From positions 33,879-97,878 of the forward strand of contig CANQEW010000004.1 in the NCBI GenBank assembly GCA_947596085.1: a stretch of DNA of 64,000 nucleotides, read 5' to 3'. The position numbers and the translations under genes were made by a program. Below the pieces are notes generated by a model. The model saw nothing but the letters and a program-made list of their open reading frames with translations, made no database searches and was not told the DNA's origin. Positions 1 to 9,672 of this stretch are shown here, piece by piece. Within the stretch, counting starts at the first letter, position 1; each line of letters starts with the position of its first letter. Origin of the DNA: an uncultured Clostridia bacterium. GTDB taxonomy: Bacteria > Bacillota > Clostridia > Christensenellales > Aristaeellaceae.

Positions 1-1
1 C

Positions 2-610
2 ATCCAGCTGGTGCCCGTGTCGGAGGAGATGGCGCTGATGATCATCGTCACGAATCTGGGCATCGTCAAGGACGCGGTGATTCGCGTGCCGAGCGGCCTG
101 AGCGCCGACGATCTCTATTCCATCAGCCGAATGCTGACCGAGCGGCTGGCGAACAAGCCGCTGGAGGCGGTGCGCGCGACGTTCGCGGAGCTTTTGCAGG
201 ATGCGGAGAGCAACCGCAGGCTCATGGTCGAGGCGCTGCGCGTGATCGGGCGTAAGCTCGACGCCGAGGATGCCACGGAGGTCGTGGTGGGCGGAAGCTC
301 GAAACTTCTGAACTACCCGGAGTACGCGGACGTGGAGAAGGCGAAGAACTTCCTGGCGGTGCTGGAATCCAAGGACAAGCTCCGGCAGCTGATCGGCCGG
401 GAGGAGGGCATGGAGGTAACGATCCACATCGGCGCGGAGAACGGGCCCGAGATGAGCGACTGCTCCGTGGTCACCGCCCGCTACCGCGTGGGCGATCAGG
501 TCACCGGCGCGCTGGGCATCATCGGCCCCACGCGGATGAACTACAACCGGGTGATCTCGGTGTTGGAGTTCATGAGCCGGGCGATGAGCGAACTGCTCTC
601 CAACCGCTGA
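2..610 (+). CDS. hrcA: Heat-inducible transcription repressor HrcA (C-terminal part, 5' end outside window)
   Basis: The visible 202 residues match the C-terminal two thirds of HrcA, the repressor that binds CIRCE operators and is kept active by GroEL. Seen: an in-frame reading from base 2 with no start needed, the GAF-like/inserted dimerisation region, and a typical C-terminus containing GALGIIGPTRMNY followed by a helix ending SELLSNR. The N-terminal winged-helix DNA-binding part lies before the window. The gene is followed 48 bases later by grpE, the usual Bacillota order hrcA-grpE-dnaK-dnaJ, so it is probably the first gene of this operon and autoregulated. A CIRCE site at 36712-36738 in this window is a likely target. 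Confidence 0.95.
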   Translation: MQLVPVSEEMALMIIVTNLGIVKDAVIRVPSGLSADDLYSISRMLTERLANKPLEAVRATFAELLQDAESNRRLMVEALRVIGRKLDAEDATEVVVGGSSKLLNYPEYADVEKAKNFLAVLESKDKLRQLIGREEGMEVTIHIGAENGPEMSDCSVVTARYRVGDQVTGALGIIGPTRMNYNRVISVLEFMSRAMSELLSNR

Positions 611-658
611 GTTTTTAAATCACCACCGGCCCAGGGCCGGCGAAAGGAAGCAGATTTG

Positions 659-1264
659 ATGAAGAAAAAGGTCAACAACACGGCCAATCCCGCCCCGGAG
701 GAGGCGGCGCAGGCCCCGGAGGCCGAGGCGGCCGAGACGGTCGAACAGGCCCAGCAGCCCCAGGACGAGGGCGCGGCGGAGGAGCCTCAGCAGCAGGAGG
801 CCACCGTGGAACAGTGGCAGGCGGCGCTGGAGACGGCGGTCAGGCAGCGCGACGAATATCTGGATTCCCTGCGCCGGTCGCAGGCGGACTTCCAGAATTT
901 CAAGCGCCGCAACCAGACGGCCCGCGCCGACGGCTATGAGGACGGCATGCGCGAGGTGATCGCGGCGGTGCTGCCCGCCATCGACAATTTGGAGCGCGCG
1001 CTGGACGCCGCCGAAAAGGCGGGCGAGGGCGGCGCGATGGTGGACGGCGTAAAGATGACGCTGACGTCGCTGACCGACGGACTGAAGCGCTTCGGCTTCG
1101 AGGAGGTGCCCGCGCTGGGCGAGCAGTTCGATCCCGATCTGCACAACGCCGTGATGCGCGAGAGCGGCGAGATGCCGGGAAAGATTCTGGAGGTATTCCA
1201 GAAGGGTTACCGCGTCAAGGGCAAGATCATTCGCTACGCGATGGTCAAGGTCTGCGCCGAATAG
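659..1264 (+). CDS. grpE: Nucleotide exchange factor GrpE
   Basis: Codes for a 201-residue GrpE, which releases ADP from DnaK. The first 55 residues are a low-complexity Ala/Glu/Gln-rich tail, followed by a long coiled coil (about 55-115) and the C-terminal beta domain with the family signature around FEEVPALGEQFDPDLHNAV and ending GYRVKGKIIRYAMVKV. The start is taken as ATG 659, preceded by GAAAGGAAG; an in-frame TTG at 656 is directly adjacent and less likely. It sits between hrcA and dnaK. The length is normal for the family. Confidence 0.96.
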   Translation: MKKKVNNTANPAPEEAAQAPEAEAAETVEQAQQPQDEGAAEEPQQQEATVEQWQAALETAVRQRDEYLDSLRRSQADFQNFKRRNQTARADGYEDGMREVIAAVLPAIDNLERALDAAEKAGEGGAMVDGVKMTLTSLTDGLKRFGFEEVPALGEQFDPDLHNAVMRESGEMPGKILEVFQKGYRVKGKIIRYAMVKVCAE

Positions 1265-1271
1265 CGGCGCA

Positions 1272-1439
1272 TCACTGAAAATCTGAGGATTTTCAGTGAG
1301 AAGGAGGAGGACTTCGGATTGCTGAAATCCTCACGGATTCTCGGGCGAAGTCCTGACTGGCGGATACGCTGGAAATGATTGAACAGGCTCGGCGACGGCA
1401 GGCTGAGCGAGTGCGGAAACTTCTTCTACGAGAGAAGTT
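1272..1439 (+). promoter_or_regulatory. Structured grpE-dnaK spacer with three inverted repeats
   Basis: The 224-base grpE-dnaK spacer holds a perfect 12-bp stem with a TGAG tetraloop (1272-1283/1288-1299), an 8-bp stem GGACTTCG/CGAAGTCC (1309-1316/1346-1353) that encloses a small AATCC/GGATT hairpin, and a 7-bp stem AACTTCT/AGAAGTT (1418-1424/1433-1439). No T-run follows any of them, so they are not obvious terminators. They could be mRNA-processing or stability elements, or a heat-responsive structure upstream of dnaK; this is inference. Confidence 0.5.
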
Positions 1440-1488
1440 CACATATAAAGACAAAAACGAATTCAAGGGATTTGAGGAGGATATAACA

Positions 1489-3318
<1,830 letters not shown>

Positions 3319-3383
3319 GCCTCATTCGGATCGAATCCAGGGGCAGGGATTTCCCTGCCCCAATGGCAATAGAAGGATGACAT

Positions 3384-4517
3384 ATGGCGAAGAGAGACTA
3401 TTACGAGGTTTTGGGCGTCGATAAGAGCGCCGACGACGCGGCCATCAAAAAGGCCTACCGCACGCTGGCCAAGAAGTACCACCCGGACGTCAATCCCGGC
3501 GACAAGGACGCGGAGGAGAAGTTCAAGGAGGTCAACGAGGCCTATCAGGTGCTCTCCAATCCGCAGAAGCGCGCTCAGTACGATCAGTTCGGTCACGACG
3601 GCCCGCAGGGCTTCGGCGGCGGCGCGTACAGCGACTTCAGCGGTTTCGGCGGCGGCTTTGGCGGCTTCGACGACATCTTCTCCACGATCTTCGGCGGCGG
3701 CATGGGCGGCGGCGCGCGCAGAAACGGCCCGGTTCCGGGTGACGATCTGCGCTACGATCTGTCGATTACCCTCGATGAGGCGGCCTTCGGTTGCGAGAAG
3801 GAGATCAACCTGGTGCGCGACGAGGAGTGCCCGGATTGCCACGGCACCGGCGCGAAGCCGGGCAGCAAGGTGGAAAAGTGTCCCACCTGCGGCGGCACCG
3901 GCCAGGAGCGCGTCACGCAGAACACGCCCTTCGGGCGCATTCAGAATGTGCGCACCTGCTCCCGCTGTCACGGCAGCGGCCAGATCATCTCGGAGCCCTG
4001 CGTCAAGTGCCACGGGCGCGGCAAGATCCGCGTCAGCAAGCGCAAGACCGTGAAGGTGCCCGCGGGCATCAGCGACGGCCAGGTGCTCACCATTCGCGGC
4101 CAGGGCGGCCTGGGCGAGCGCGGCGGCGAGCCGGGCGATCTGCTGATCGTGGTGAGCGTCAAGCGTCACAAGCTGTTCCAGCGCGAGGGTGACAACCTGC
4201 ACATTGAACTGCCCATCACCTTTACGCAGGCGGCGCTGGGCGCGGAGATTGACGTGCCCACGCTGCGCAAGCCGGTGAAGTACCGCTTCCCGGAGGGAAC
4301 GCAGCCCGGTCAGGTGTTCTGCATCCGTGGCGAGGGCGTGCCACATCTGCGCGGGAGCGGCAAGGGAGATCTGTACGTGACCGCCGTGGTGGAGATTCCC
4401 AAGAAGCTCACCGAGAAGCAGAAGGAACTGCTGCGCCAGTTTGACGGCACGGCTTCGGGCAATCAGTACGAAAAGAAGAAAAGCTTCTTCGACCGCGTGA
4501 AGGATGCGTTTTCCTAG
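3384..4517 (+). CDS. dnaJ: Co-chaperone DnaJ (Hsp40, type I)
   Basis: A 377-residue class I Hsp40 that stimulates DnaK ATPase activity. Domains in order: J domain (about 1-70) with the essential HPD in KYHPDVNPG, a Gly/Phe-rich linker (about 75-115), a zinc-finger domain with four CxxCxGxG repeats ([32 protein letters not shown]), and the C-terminal substrate-binding domain. The start ATG follows AAGGATGAC. The gene ends the chaperone part of the operon; the 360-base spacer after it holds two strong hairpins and a new promoter for prmA. Confidence 0.98.
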   Translation: MAKRDYYEVLGVDKSADDAAIKKAYRTLAKKYHPDVNPGDKDAEEKFKEVNEAYQVLSNPQKRAQYDQFGHDGPQGFGGGAYSDFSGFGGGFGGFDDIFSTIFGGGMGGGARRNGPVPGDDLRYDLSITLDEAAFGCEKEINLVRDEECPDCHGTGAKPGSKVEKCPTCGGTGQERVTQNTPFGRIQNVRTCSRCHGSGQIISEPCVKCHGRGKIRVSKRKTVKVPAGISDGQVLTIRGQGGLGERGGEPGDLLIVVSVKRHKLFQREGDNLHIELPITFTQAALGAEIDVPTLRKPVKYRFPEGTQPGQVFCIRGEGVPHLRGSGKGDLYVTAVVEIPKKLTEKQKELLRQFDGTASGNQYEKKKSFFDRVKDAFS

Positions 4518-4537
4518 GCGGCAGCAGAAGGGAGAAT

Positions 4538-4560
4538 CCAAGGAACCCCAGGTTCCTTGG
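4538..4560 (+). repeat. Inverted repeat after dnaJ (10-bp stem, 3-nt loop)
   Basis: CCAAGGAACC - CCA - GGTTCCTTGG forms a perfect hairpin 20 bases after the dnaJ stop. There is no T-run. Its form (10-14 bp perfect stem, 3-nt loop) resembles palindromes at 40174-40196, 54629-54653 and 54653-54683. Confidence 0.6.
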
Positions 4561-4625
4561 CGGGCCTGGGCAGCGCCCAGCGTCCCTTTCCGCATCGTCG
4601 CCGAACGACGCATCGACATCCCCAA

Positions 4626-4680
4626 CGTCAGCGGGAGGGGCCCCAGGAAGCAGCGCTCCCTGGGGCCCCTCCCGCTGACG
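4626..4680 (+). terminator. Very long GC-rich hairpin between dnaJ and prmA
   Basis: A perfect 22-bp inverted repeat (4626-4647 with 4659-4680) separated by an 11-base loop. It would make an extremely stable RNA hairpin. It is not followed by a clear T-tract, so termination is possible but not certain; mRNA 3'-end protection or a repeat element are alternatives. The spacer 4518-4803 otherwise holds no supportable gene. Confidence 0.55.
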
Positions 4681-4803
4681 CTTCGACGTTTCGTTCGATT
4701 AGTGGGCAGTGGGTGTGTCCATCCTCCCCACGCGCGAGCGCCCTTCGATGCTTTTGCTCCACTCACGGAGGACGTTGTCGCCGCGCTTTTTACACCGCCC
4801 CGC

Positions 4804-4832
4804 TTGCCTTTTCACATTCAAACCGTTATAAT
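4804..4832 (+). promoter_or_regulatory. Sigma-70-type promoter for prmA
   Basis: TTGCCT, 17-base spacer, perfect TATAAT (4827-4832), 50 bases before the prmA start. It implies that prmA-rsmE-mtaB can be transcribed separately from the chaperone genes. Confidence 0.7.
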
Positions 4833-4881
4833 GAATCCGGCGGGGGATACCTTCGCCGGAATTCACAATGTGAGGGATTCG

Positions 4882-5826
4882 ATGGACTGGATGGAATTGA
4901 CGGTGCTCACCACCACCGCGGGCGCGGATATGGTCTCGCAGATTCTGATGGACGCGGGAAGCTCCGGCACGATGATCGAGGACAGGAACGATGTGGCCGC
5001 CAATCAGCGCCCCGAGGGCCAGTGGGACATCATCGACGAGGAGATCGCCAGGCGCATCGGCGACGACGTGAAGGTCACCGGCTTCTACGAGGTGGACGCC
5101 TCACTCAACGACCGCGTGCGCTACGTGGAGGGCGAGCTGCGCCGCGTCCGCGCGCTCGATCTGGGCTTCGACGCGGGCAAGCTGGAGCTTATTCAACAGA
5201 CCTTCGCCGAGGAGGATTGGGCGGAGAATTGGAAGAAGGCATTTCGGCCGCTGCGGCTGGGGGAGCACATGGTGATCAAGCCCGGCTGGACGGACTGCGA
5301 ATTGCTGCCCGGCGACCACGTGATCGAGATCGACCCGGGCATGGCCTTCGGCACCGGCACCCACGAGACCACCGGCATGTGCGTGGAGCTGGTGGAGAAG
5401 TGCGTCAAGCCCGGCATGACGGCCATCGACGTGGGCACGGGCACGGGCATCCTCGCCATCGCGGCGGCCCAGATGGGTGCGAAGGATGTTTTGGCCATCG
5501 ACATCGACCGCGTGGCCGTGCGCGTGGCGGCGGAAAACATTCGGCACAACGGCTTCGAGGGCAAAATCCGCTGCGCGGCGGGCGACCTGCTCGAGAGCGT
5601 GGACGAGGTCGCCGACGTGGTGATCGCCAACATCATCGCCGACGTCATCATCGGCATGGCCGAACCGGTGCGCGCGCACATCGTTCCCGGCGGCACGTTC
5701 ATCTGCTCCGGCATCTCCTCCGAGCGCAGGGCCGACGTGGAGGGCGCGCTGAACGCGGCGGGCTACGAAATCTTCGACGTTCGCGAGCGCGGCGGCTGGT
5801 GCGCGATGGCCGCGAAGCGGCCGTGA
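4882..5826 (+). CDS. prmA: Ribosomal protein L11 methyltransferase PrmA
   Basis: A 314-residue SAM-dependent methyltransferase that trimethylates ribosomal protein uL11. Seen: an N-terminal substrate-recognition domain starting MDWMELTVLTT, the SAM-binding motif I AIDVGTGTGILAIAAAQMGA in the C-terminal half, the acidic motif II VLAIDID, and the catalytic-region motif VIANIIADVI. The start ATG 4882 follows TGAGGGA; upstream in-frame codons have no similarity. It overlaps rsmE by four bases, indicating translational coupling. Confidence 0.95.
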   Translation: MDWMELTVLTTTAGADMVSQILMDAGSSGTMIEDRNDVAANQRPEGQWDIIDEEIARRIGDDVKVTGFYEVDASLNDRVRYVEGELRRVRALDLGFDAGKLELIQQTFAEEDWAENWKKAFRPLRLGEHMVIKPGWTDCELLPGDHVIEIDPGMAFGTGTHETTGMCVELVEKCVKPGMTAIDVGTGTGILAIAAAQMGAKDVLAIDIDRVAVRVAAENIRHNGFEGKIRCAAGDLLESVDEVADVVIANIIADVIIGMAEPVRAHIVPGGTFICSGISSERRADVEGALNAAGYEIFDVRERGGWCAMAAKRP

Positions 5827-6560
5827 ACTCCTTCTACATCGAGGGCCGGGGAGCCGCCGGGGCGGCGGCGCGGCTGCTTCCCGAGGAGGCGAAGCACGCT
5901 TCCCAGGTGCTGCGCCTGCGCCTGGGCGAGGAGATCTTCGCCGTGGACGAGGCCGGCGCGCGCTTTCTGGCCGTGCTGACCGAAGTGGACAGGGGTGGAT
6001 GCGCCTGCGCGCTGCGCGAGGCGCTGCCGGACAACGAGCCGCCGGTGCGCGTGACCGTGTACCAGGGCCTGCCCAAGGCGGACAAGCTGGAGATGATCGC
6101 CCAGAAGCTCACGGAGCTGGGCGCGGCGCGGCTGGTTCCGGTGAAGATGGAGCGCTGCGTGGCGCGGGCGGACGAGCGCGACGGCGAGCGGAAGCGCGAG
6201 CGGCTGCAAAAGATCGCCCGCGAGGCGGCCAAGCAGTGCAAGCGCGGCCGCGCGCTCGAGGTGGCGCCCCCGCGCGCGTGGGGCCAGCTCGAGGCGGAGA
6301 TGAAGGGGCACGATCTGCTGCTCGTGCCCTGGGAGGAAGCCTCCGGCAGGGGGCTGCGCGCCGCACGGAAAGAATTTCCCGCCGCGCGGGACATCGGCAT
6401 CGTGATCGGCCCGGAGGGCGGCATGAGCGCGACGGAGGTCGATGCGCTGACCGCGCTGGGGGCGATTCCTGTGACGCTCGGGCCGCGCATTCTGCGCACG
6501 GAGACCGCCGCGATAACCGCGTGCGCGCTGACGATGCTTCTGTGGGGAGACCTGGGATGA
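5823..6560 (+). CDS. rsmE: 16S rRNA m3U1498 methyltransferase RsmE
   Basis: A 245-residue SPOUT-class (trefoil-knot) methyltransferase that modifies U1498 of 16S rRNA. Seen: N-terminal PUA-like domain with EEAKHASQVLRLRLGEEIFAV, then the knot motifs IGIVIGPEGGMSATEVDAL and LGPRILRTETA that form the SAM site. The start is GTG 5823 overlapping the prmA stop (GTGA), and the gene overlaps mtaB by four bases in the same way, so prmA-rsmE-mtaB is a tightly coupled unit. Confidence 0.95.
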   Translation: MNSFYIEGRGAAGAAARLLPEEAKHASQVLRLRLGEEIFAVDEAGARFLAVLTEVDRGGCACALREALPDNEPPVRVTVYQGLPKADKLEMIAQKLTELGAARLVPVKMERCVARADERDGERKRERLQKIAREAAKQCKRGRALEVAPPRAWGQLEAEMKGHDLLLVPWEEASGRGLRAARKEFPAARDIGIVIGPEGGMSATEVDALTALGAIPVTLGPRILRTETAAITACALTMLLWGDLG

Positions 6561-7840
6561 GGACGATCGCCGTACATACGCTGGGCTGCAAGGTCAACCA
6601 GTACGACACCGAAGCCATGCTGGAGCGCTTCGAGCGCGCGGGCTATCGCGCCGTGCCGATGCGCGAGGAGGCCGACGTGTATCTGATCAACACCTGCACC
6701 GTCACCGGCACGGGCGATACCAAGTCCGAAAAGCTGATCCGCCGCTGCGCGCGGCTGCACCCGAACTGCGCCATCGTCGTGGCCGGCTGCCTCGCCCAGC
6801 GCAAGGCGGAGGAGCTGCTGCAGATGGATAACGTGCGGCTGGTGATCGGCACCCAGCGGCGCGGACAGGTGGTGGAGCTTTTGGAGGGGGCGCTCGCGGA
6901 GGACGCGCGCGTCAACGCCGTCAACAGCCTCAAGAGCGCGGCGTTCGAGCCGCTCTACGTCTCCCGCCACGAGGGCAAGACCCGCGCCTCGATGAAGATT
7001 CAGGAGGGCTGCGACAACTGGTGCAGCTACTGCATCATCCCGGCGGTGCGCGGGCCGGTGCGCTCGATGCCCCTCGGCGACGTGCGCCGGGAGGCGGAAC
7101 GGCTGGGAGCGGCGGGCTATCGGGAGATCGTGGTCACGGGCATTCACCTGGCGAGCTACGGCCGGGGCACGGATGATACGCTGTTGGACGCGATTCGCGC
7201 GGTGCATGGCGCGGCGGGCGTGGAGCGCGTGCGGCTGGGCTCGCTGGAGCCGGGGATCGTCACGGAGGACTTCGCCCGGGCGCTCTCGGAGCTTTCGGGG
7301 CTGATGCGGCAGTTTCACCTGTCGCTGCAGTCGGGCAGCGCGGCGGTGCTGGAGCGGATGCGCCGCCACTACACGCCGGAGGCGTACCTCGCCGCCTGCG
7401 AAACGCTCCGGCGCTTCATGCCGGACTGCGCGGTCACCACGGATGTGATCGCGGGCTTTCCCGGCGAGACCGAGGCGGAGTTCCAGGAGACGCTGGATTT
7501 TCTCCGAACGGCGCGGCTGGCCCGCATCCACGCGTTTCCGTATTCCCGCCGGTCGGGCACCGTGGCCGACCGCATGCCGGATCAAGTCAGCGAAGCGGTG
7601 AAGCATGCGCGCGTGGAAAAATTGATCGGGCTTGGCAACCAATTGGAGGAAAGTTTCGTCAAAGGATTGATTGGCAACGTGGAGTCCGTGCTGTTTGAGA
7701 CGGCGGCGGGGGACGGCCTCGCCGAGGGCTACACGGGACAATACGTGCGCGTGCGCGCGCAGGCCGAACCGGGAAGCATCCGCCGGGTGCGCATCATCGG
7801 GGCCGAGGGCGCGCTGGCGCGCGGCGAAATCATTGAATGA
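6557..7840 (+). CDS. mtaB: tRNA (N6-threonylcarbamoyladenosine37-C2)-methylthiotransferase MtaB
   Basis: A 427-residue radical-SAM methylthiotransferase that converts t6A37 to ms2t6A37 in tRNA. Seen: N-terminal UPF0004 domain with TLGCKVNQYDTE and the cluster cysteines in LINTCTVT and VVAGCLAQ; the radical-SAM motif CDNWCSYC (CxxxCxxC) near residue 150; and a C-terminal TRAM-like region. It overlaps rsmE by ATGA. The absence of the MiaB-specific insertion and the operon context favour MtaB over MiaB. Confidence 0.93.
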   Translation: MRTIAVHTLGCKVNQYDTEAMLERFERAGYRAVPMREEADVYLINTCTVTGTGDTKSEKLIRRCARLHPNCAIVVAGCLAQRKAEELLQMDNVRLVIGTQRRGQVVELLEGALAEDARVNAVNSLKSAAFEPLYVSRHEGKTRASMKIQEGCDNWCSYCIIPAVRGPVRSMPLGDVRREAERLGAAGYREIVVTGIHLASYGRGTDDTLLDAIRAVHGAAGVERVRLGSLEPGIVTEDFARALSELSGLMRQFHLSLQSGSAAVLERMRRHYTPEAYLAACETLRRFMPDCAVTTDVIAGFPGETEAEFQETLDFLRTARLARIHAFPYSRRSGTVADRMPDQVSEAVKHARVEKLIGLGNQLEESFVKGLIGNVESVLFETAAGDGLAEGYTGQYVRVRAQAEPGSIRRVRIIGAEGALARGEIIE

Positions 7841-7855
7841 AGCGAGGTGAGAGAT

Positions 7856-8188
7856 ATGGATTGTCTGTTCTGCAAGATCATCGCGGGGGAAATTCCCTGC
7901 GATAAGGTGTACGAGGATGAGAAGGTGTTCGCCTTTCGCGACATCAATCCCCAGGCGCCGGTGCACGTGCTGCTGGTGCCCAAGAAGCATATGAGGAACA
8001 TTCTGGAGTGCGACGGCGAGACCGCCGCGGCGCTGGTCCGGGCCGTCGGCGCGGTGGCGAAGCGGGAGGGCCTGGAGGCCGACGGCTTCCGCGTGATATC
8101 CAACTGCGGCCGCAACGGCTGCCAGTCGGTGGAGCATCTGCACGTCCACCTGCTCGGCGGGGCGCAGCTGAGCGAGAAGATGTCCTGA
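7856..8188 (+). CDS. HIT family nucleotide hydrolase (Hint-type)
   Basis: A 110-residue histidine-triad protein, probably acting on AMP-linked substrates. Seen: N-terminal DCLFCKIIAGEIP with a zinc-type C-x-x-C, the central VLLVPKKHMRNI, and the catalytic triad HLHVHLLGG near the C-terminus. The start is ATG 7856 after AGCGAGGTGAGAG rather than the GTG nine bases earlier. The position directly before rpsU is conserved in Bacillota. Confidence 0.93.
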   Translation: MDCLFCKIIAGEIPCDKVYEDEKVFAFRDINPQAPVHVLLVPKKHMRNILECDGETAAALVRAVGAVAKREGLEADGFRVISNCGRNGCQSVEHLHVHLLGGAQLSEKMS

Positions 8189-8248
8189 CGGGGTGACGGC
8201 CGCCGGGCGAACAAATTTGTGAATTTTTTTAATTTGCATCGGAATCGC

Positions 8249-8277
8249 TTGACGGTATACAGATTATGCGCTATAAT
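8249..8277 (+). promoter_or_regulatory. Strong sigma-70-type promoter for rpsU
   Basis: TTGACG, 17-base spacer, TATAAT (8272-8277), 68 bases before the rpsU start. It is preceded by an AT-rich stretch (8217-8240) that could act as an UP element. Confidence 0.85.
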
Positions 8278-8345
8278 GATTTTTGTGGCGCACCCCATGC
8301 TACATTGGCGTATGCCAGTCCAAATGCGAGGGGAGGGAAAAACTC

Positions 8346-8519
8346 ATGTCCGAGGTGCGGATTCGCGAAAATGAATCATTGGAAAGCGCGCTGCGTCGCT
8401 TCAAGCGCAAGACCGCTCGTGACGGTATTCTTGCCGAGGCACGGAAGCGCGAGCATTACGAAAAGCCCAGCGTAAAACGCAAAAAGAAGGCGGAGGCTGC
8501 TCGCAAGCGCAAGTATTGA
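8346..8519 (+). CDS. rpsU: 30S ribosomal protein bS21
   Basis: A 57-residue, highly basic protein. It begins [20 protein letters not shown] and has the basic C-terminal helix [16 protein letters not shown] typical of bS21, which sits at the platform of the 30S subunit and helps initiation. The ATG 8346 is preceded by GAGGGGAGGG; the 21 codons upstream are leader sequence. It has its own promoter and terminator. Confidence 0.97.
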   Translation: MSEVRIRENESLESALRRFKRKTARDGILAEARKREHYEKPSVKRKKKAEAARKRKY

Positions 8520-8530
8520 TTGCAAATGAA

Positions 8531-8563
8531 AGCCCCTTTGAAGCTCCAAAGGGGCTGCTTTCT
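8531..8563 (+). terminator. Intrinsic terminator after rpsU
   Basis: Perfect 10-bp stem AGCCCCTTTG/CAAAGGGGCT with a 6-base loop, followed by GCTTTCT, 12 bases after the rpsU stop. Confidence 0.8.
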
Positions 8564-8652
8564 ATCGTCGGTTGAATCGAACCCTGCCGAGTTCCCGAAT
8601 CTCTTCAAGGTTGTTTACTTCGTTCGCTACATAAGATAGTTGTAGGTGGAAA

Positions 8653-9663
8653 GTGGAATATGGAATGCTCCTTTGGCCGCACGCCAACGTGCGCTACCAA
8701 ACCGAGACGCTAAAGCTCGCCATGGGCGAGCTGAGGCTTACACTGGACGCGCTTTTGCCGGACGCGCGAGTGTTCGCGTACGATGCGTTTCCCGCGCCGG
8801 CGCTGCGCATCGAGACGCCCGAGCCCGTTCGCGGCGAGGCGCTGGACGCGTTGCGCGCACAGTCGCTGATGTACGCGCTGTTCGAATTGCGCAAGGACGG
8901 CGCGCTTCTGCCGGTCGCGGGACGCGCCGAAGCCCGCGTGGGCGCGGATCTGCCCGGCGTGCTCAAGTACAAGGGAAAGACCAACGAGATGTTTCTGTCG
9001 CTGCTCGTCAACGCGGCGCTGTACTCGGGCGGCTTCGCCCATCGCGCGGGCGATGCGTTGGAGCTGCTCGATCCGATGTGCGGCCGGGGAACGACGCTGT
9101 TCGTGGCCGCGAACCGGGGCTGGAACGCCACGGGCACGGACGTGGACAGGCGCGATCTCGCCGAGGCGGAGCGCTATTTGAAGCACTACTTCGAGTATCA
9201 TCGAATGAAGCACAGTCTCACGCGCGAATCGCGCACGGCGGCGGGCAGGAGCGCGGCCACGTCGCGCTTCGAATACGCGGATACCCCGGAGAGCTTCCGC
9301 GCGGGCGACACCCGCTCGCTGCGGTTCGTCAATGCCGACGCGGCGTGGGCGCGGGAACTGTTCGGGAAGGAGAAGTTTCACATGATCGTGTGCGACCTGC
9401 CCTACGGCGTGCAGCACGCGAGCGTGGGCGGAAGGCCCGAGGAGCTGCTCCGGTGCGCGCTTCCCGCGTGGCACGAGGCGCTGAAGAGGGGCGGCACTGT
9501 CGCGCTGTCCTTCAACGCCCAGACGCTTCGGCGGGAGAAGGTGCTGCGCCTCCTGGAGGACGCGGGCTTCGATGCCATTCGCGGCGGCGCGCACGAGGGC
9601 TTCAGCCACTGGGTGGAACAGGCGGTGACCCGCGATATCGCGGTGGGCCGCAGGACGAATTAG
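8653..9663 (+). CDS. SAM-dependent RNA/DNA methyltransferase-like protein (TRM11/THUMP-methylase type catalytic domain)
   Basis: A 336-residue protein (GTG start at 8653 three bases after AGGTGG; ATG 8665 is an alternative). Residues about 110-330 form a Rossmann methyltransferase: motif I LLDPMCGRGTTLFVAANRG, an acidic motif II GTDVD, and motif IV DLPYGVQ replacing the usual NPPY/DPPY. The arrangement resembles the catalytic half of THUMP-type tRNA guanine methylases, but I see no clear THUMP domain, and the substrate is unknown. It lies ten bases before rho and may be co-transcribed. Confidence 0.75.
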   Translation: MEYGMLLWPHANVRYQTETLKLAMGELRLTLDALLPDARVFAYDAFPAPALRIETPEPVRGEALDALRAQSLMYALFELRKDGALLPVAGRAEARVGADLPGVLKYKGKTNEMFLSLLVNAALYSGGFAHRAGDALELLDPMCGRGTTLFVAANRGWNATGTDVDRRDLAEAERYLKHYFEYHRMKHSLTRESRTAAGRSAATSRFEYADTPESFRAGDTRSLRFVNADAAWARELFGKEKFHMIVCDLPYGVQHASVGGRPEELLRCALPAWHEALKRGGTVALSFNAQTLRREKVLRLLEDAGFDAIRGGAHEGFSHWVEQAVTRDIAVGRRTN

Positions 9664-9672
9664 GAGGTAAAT

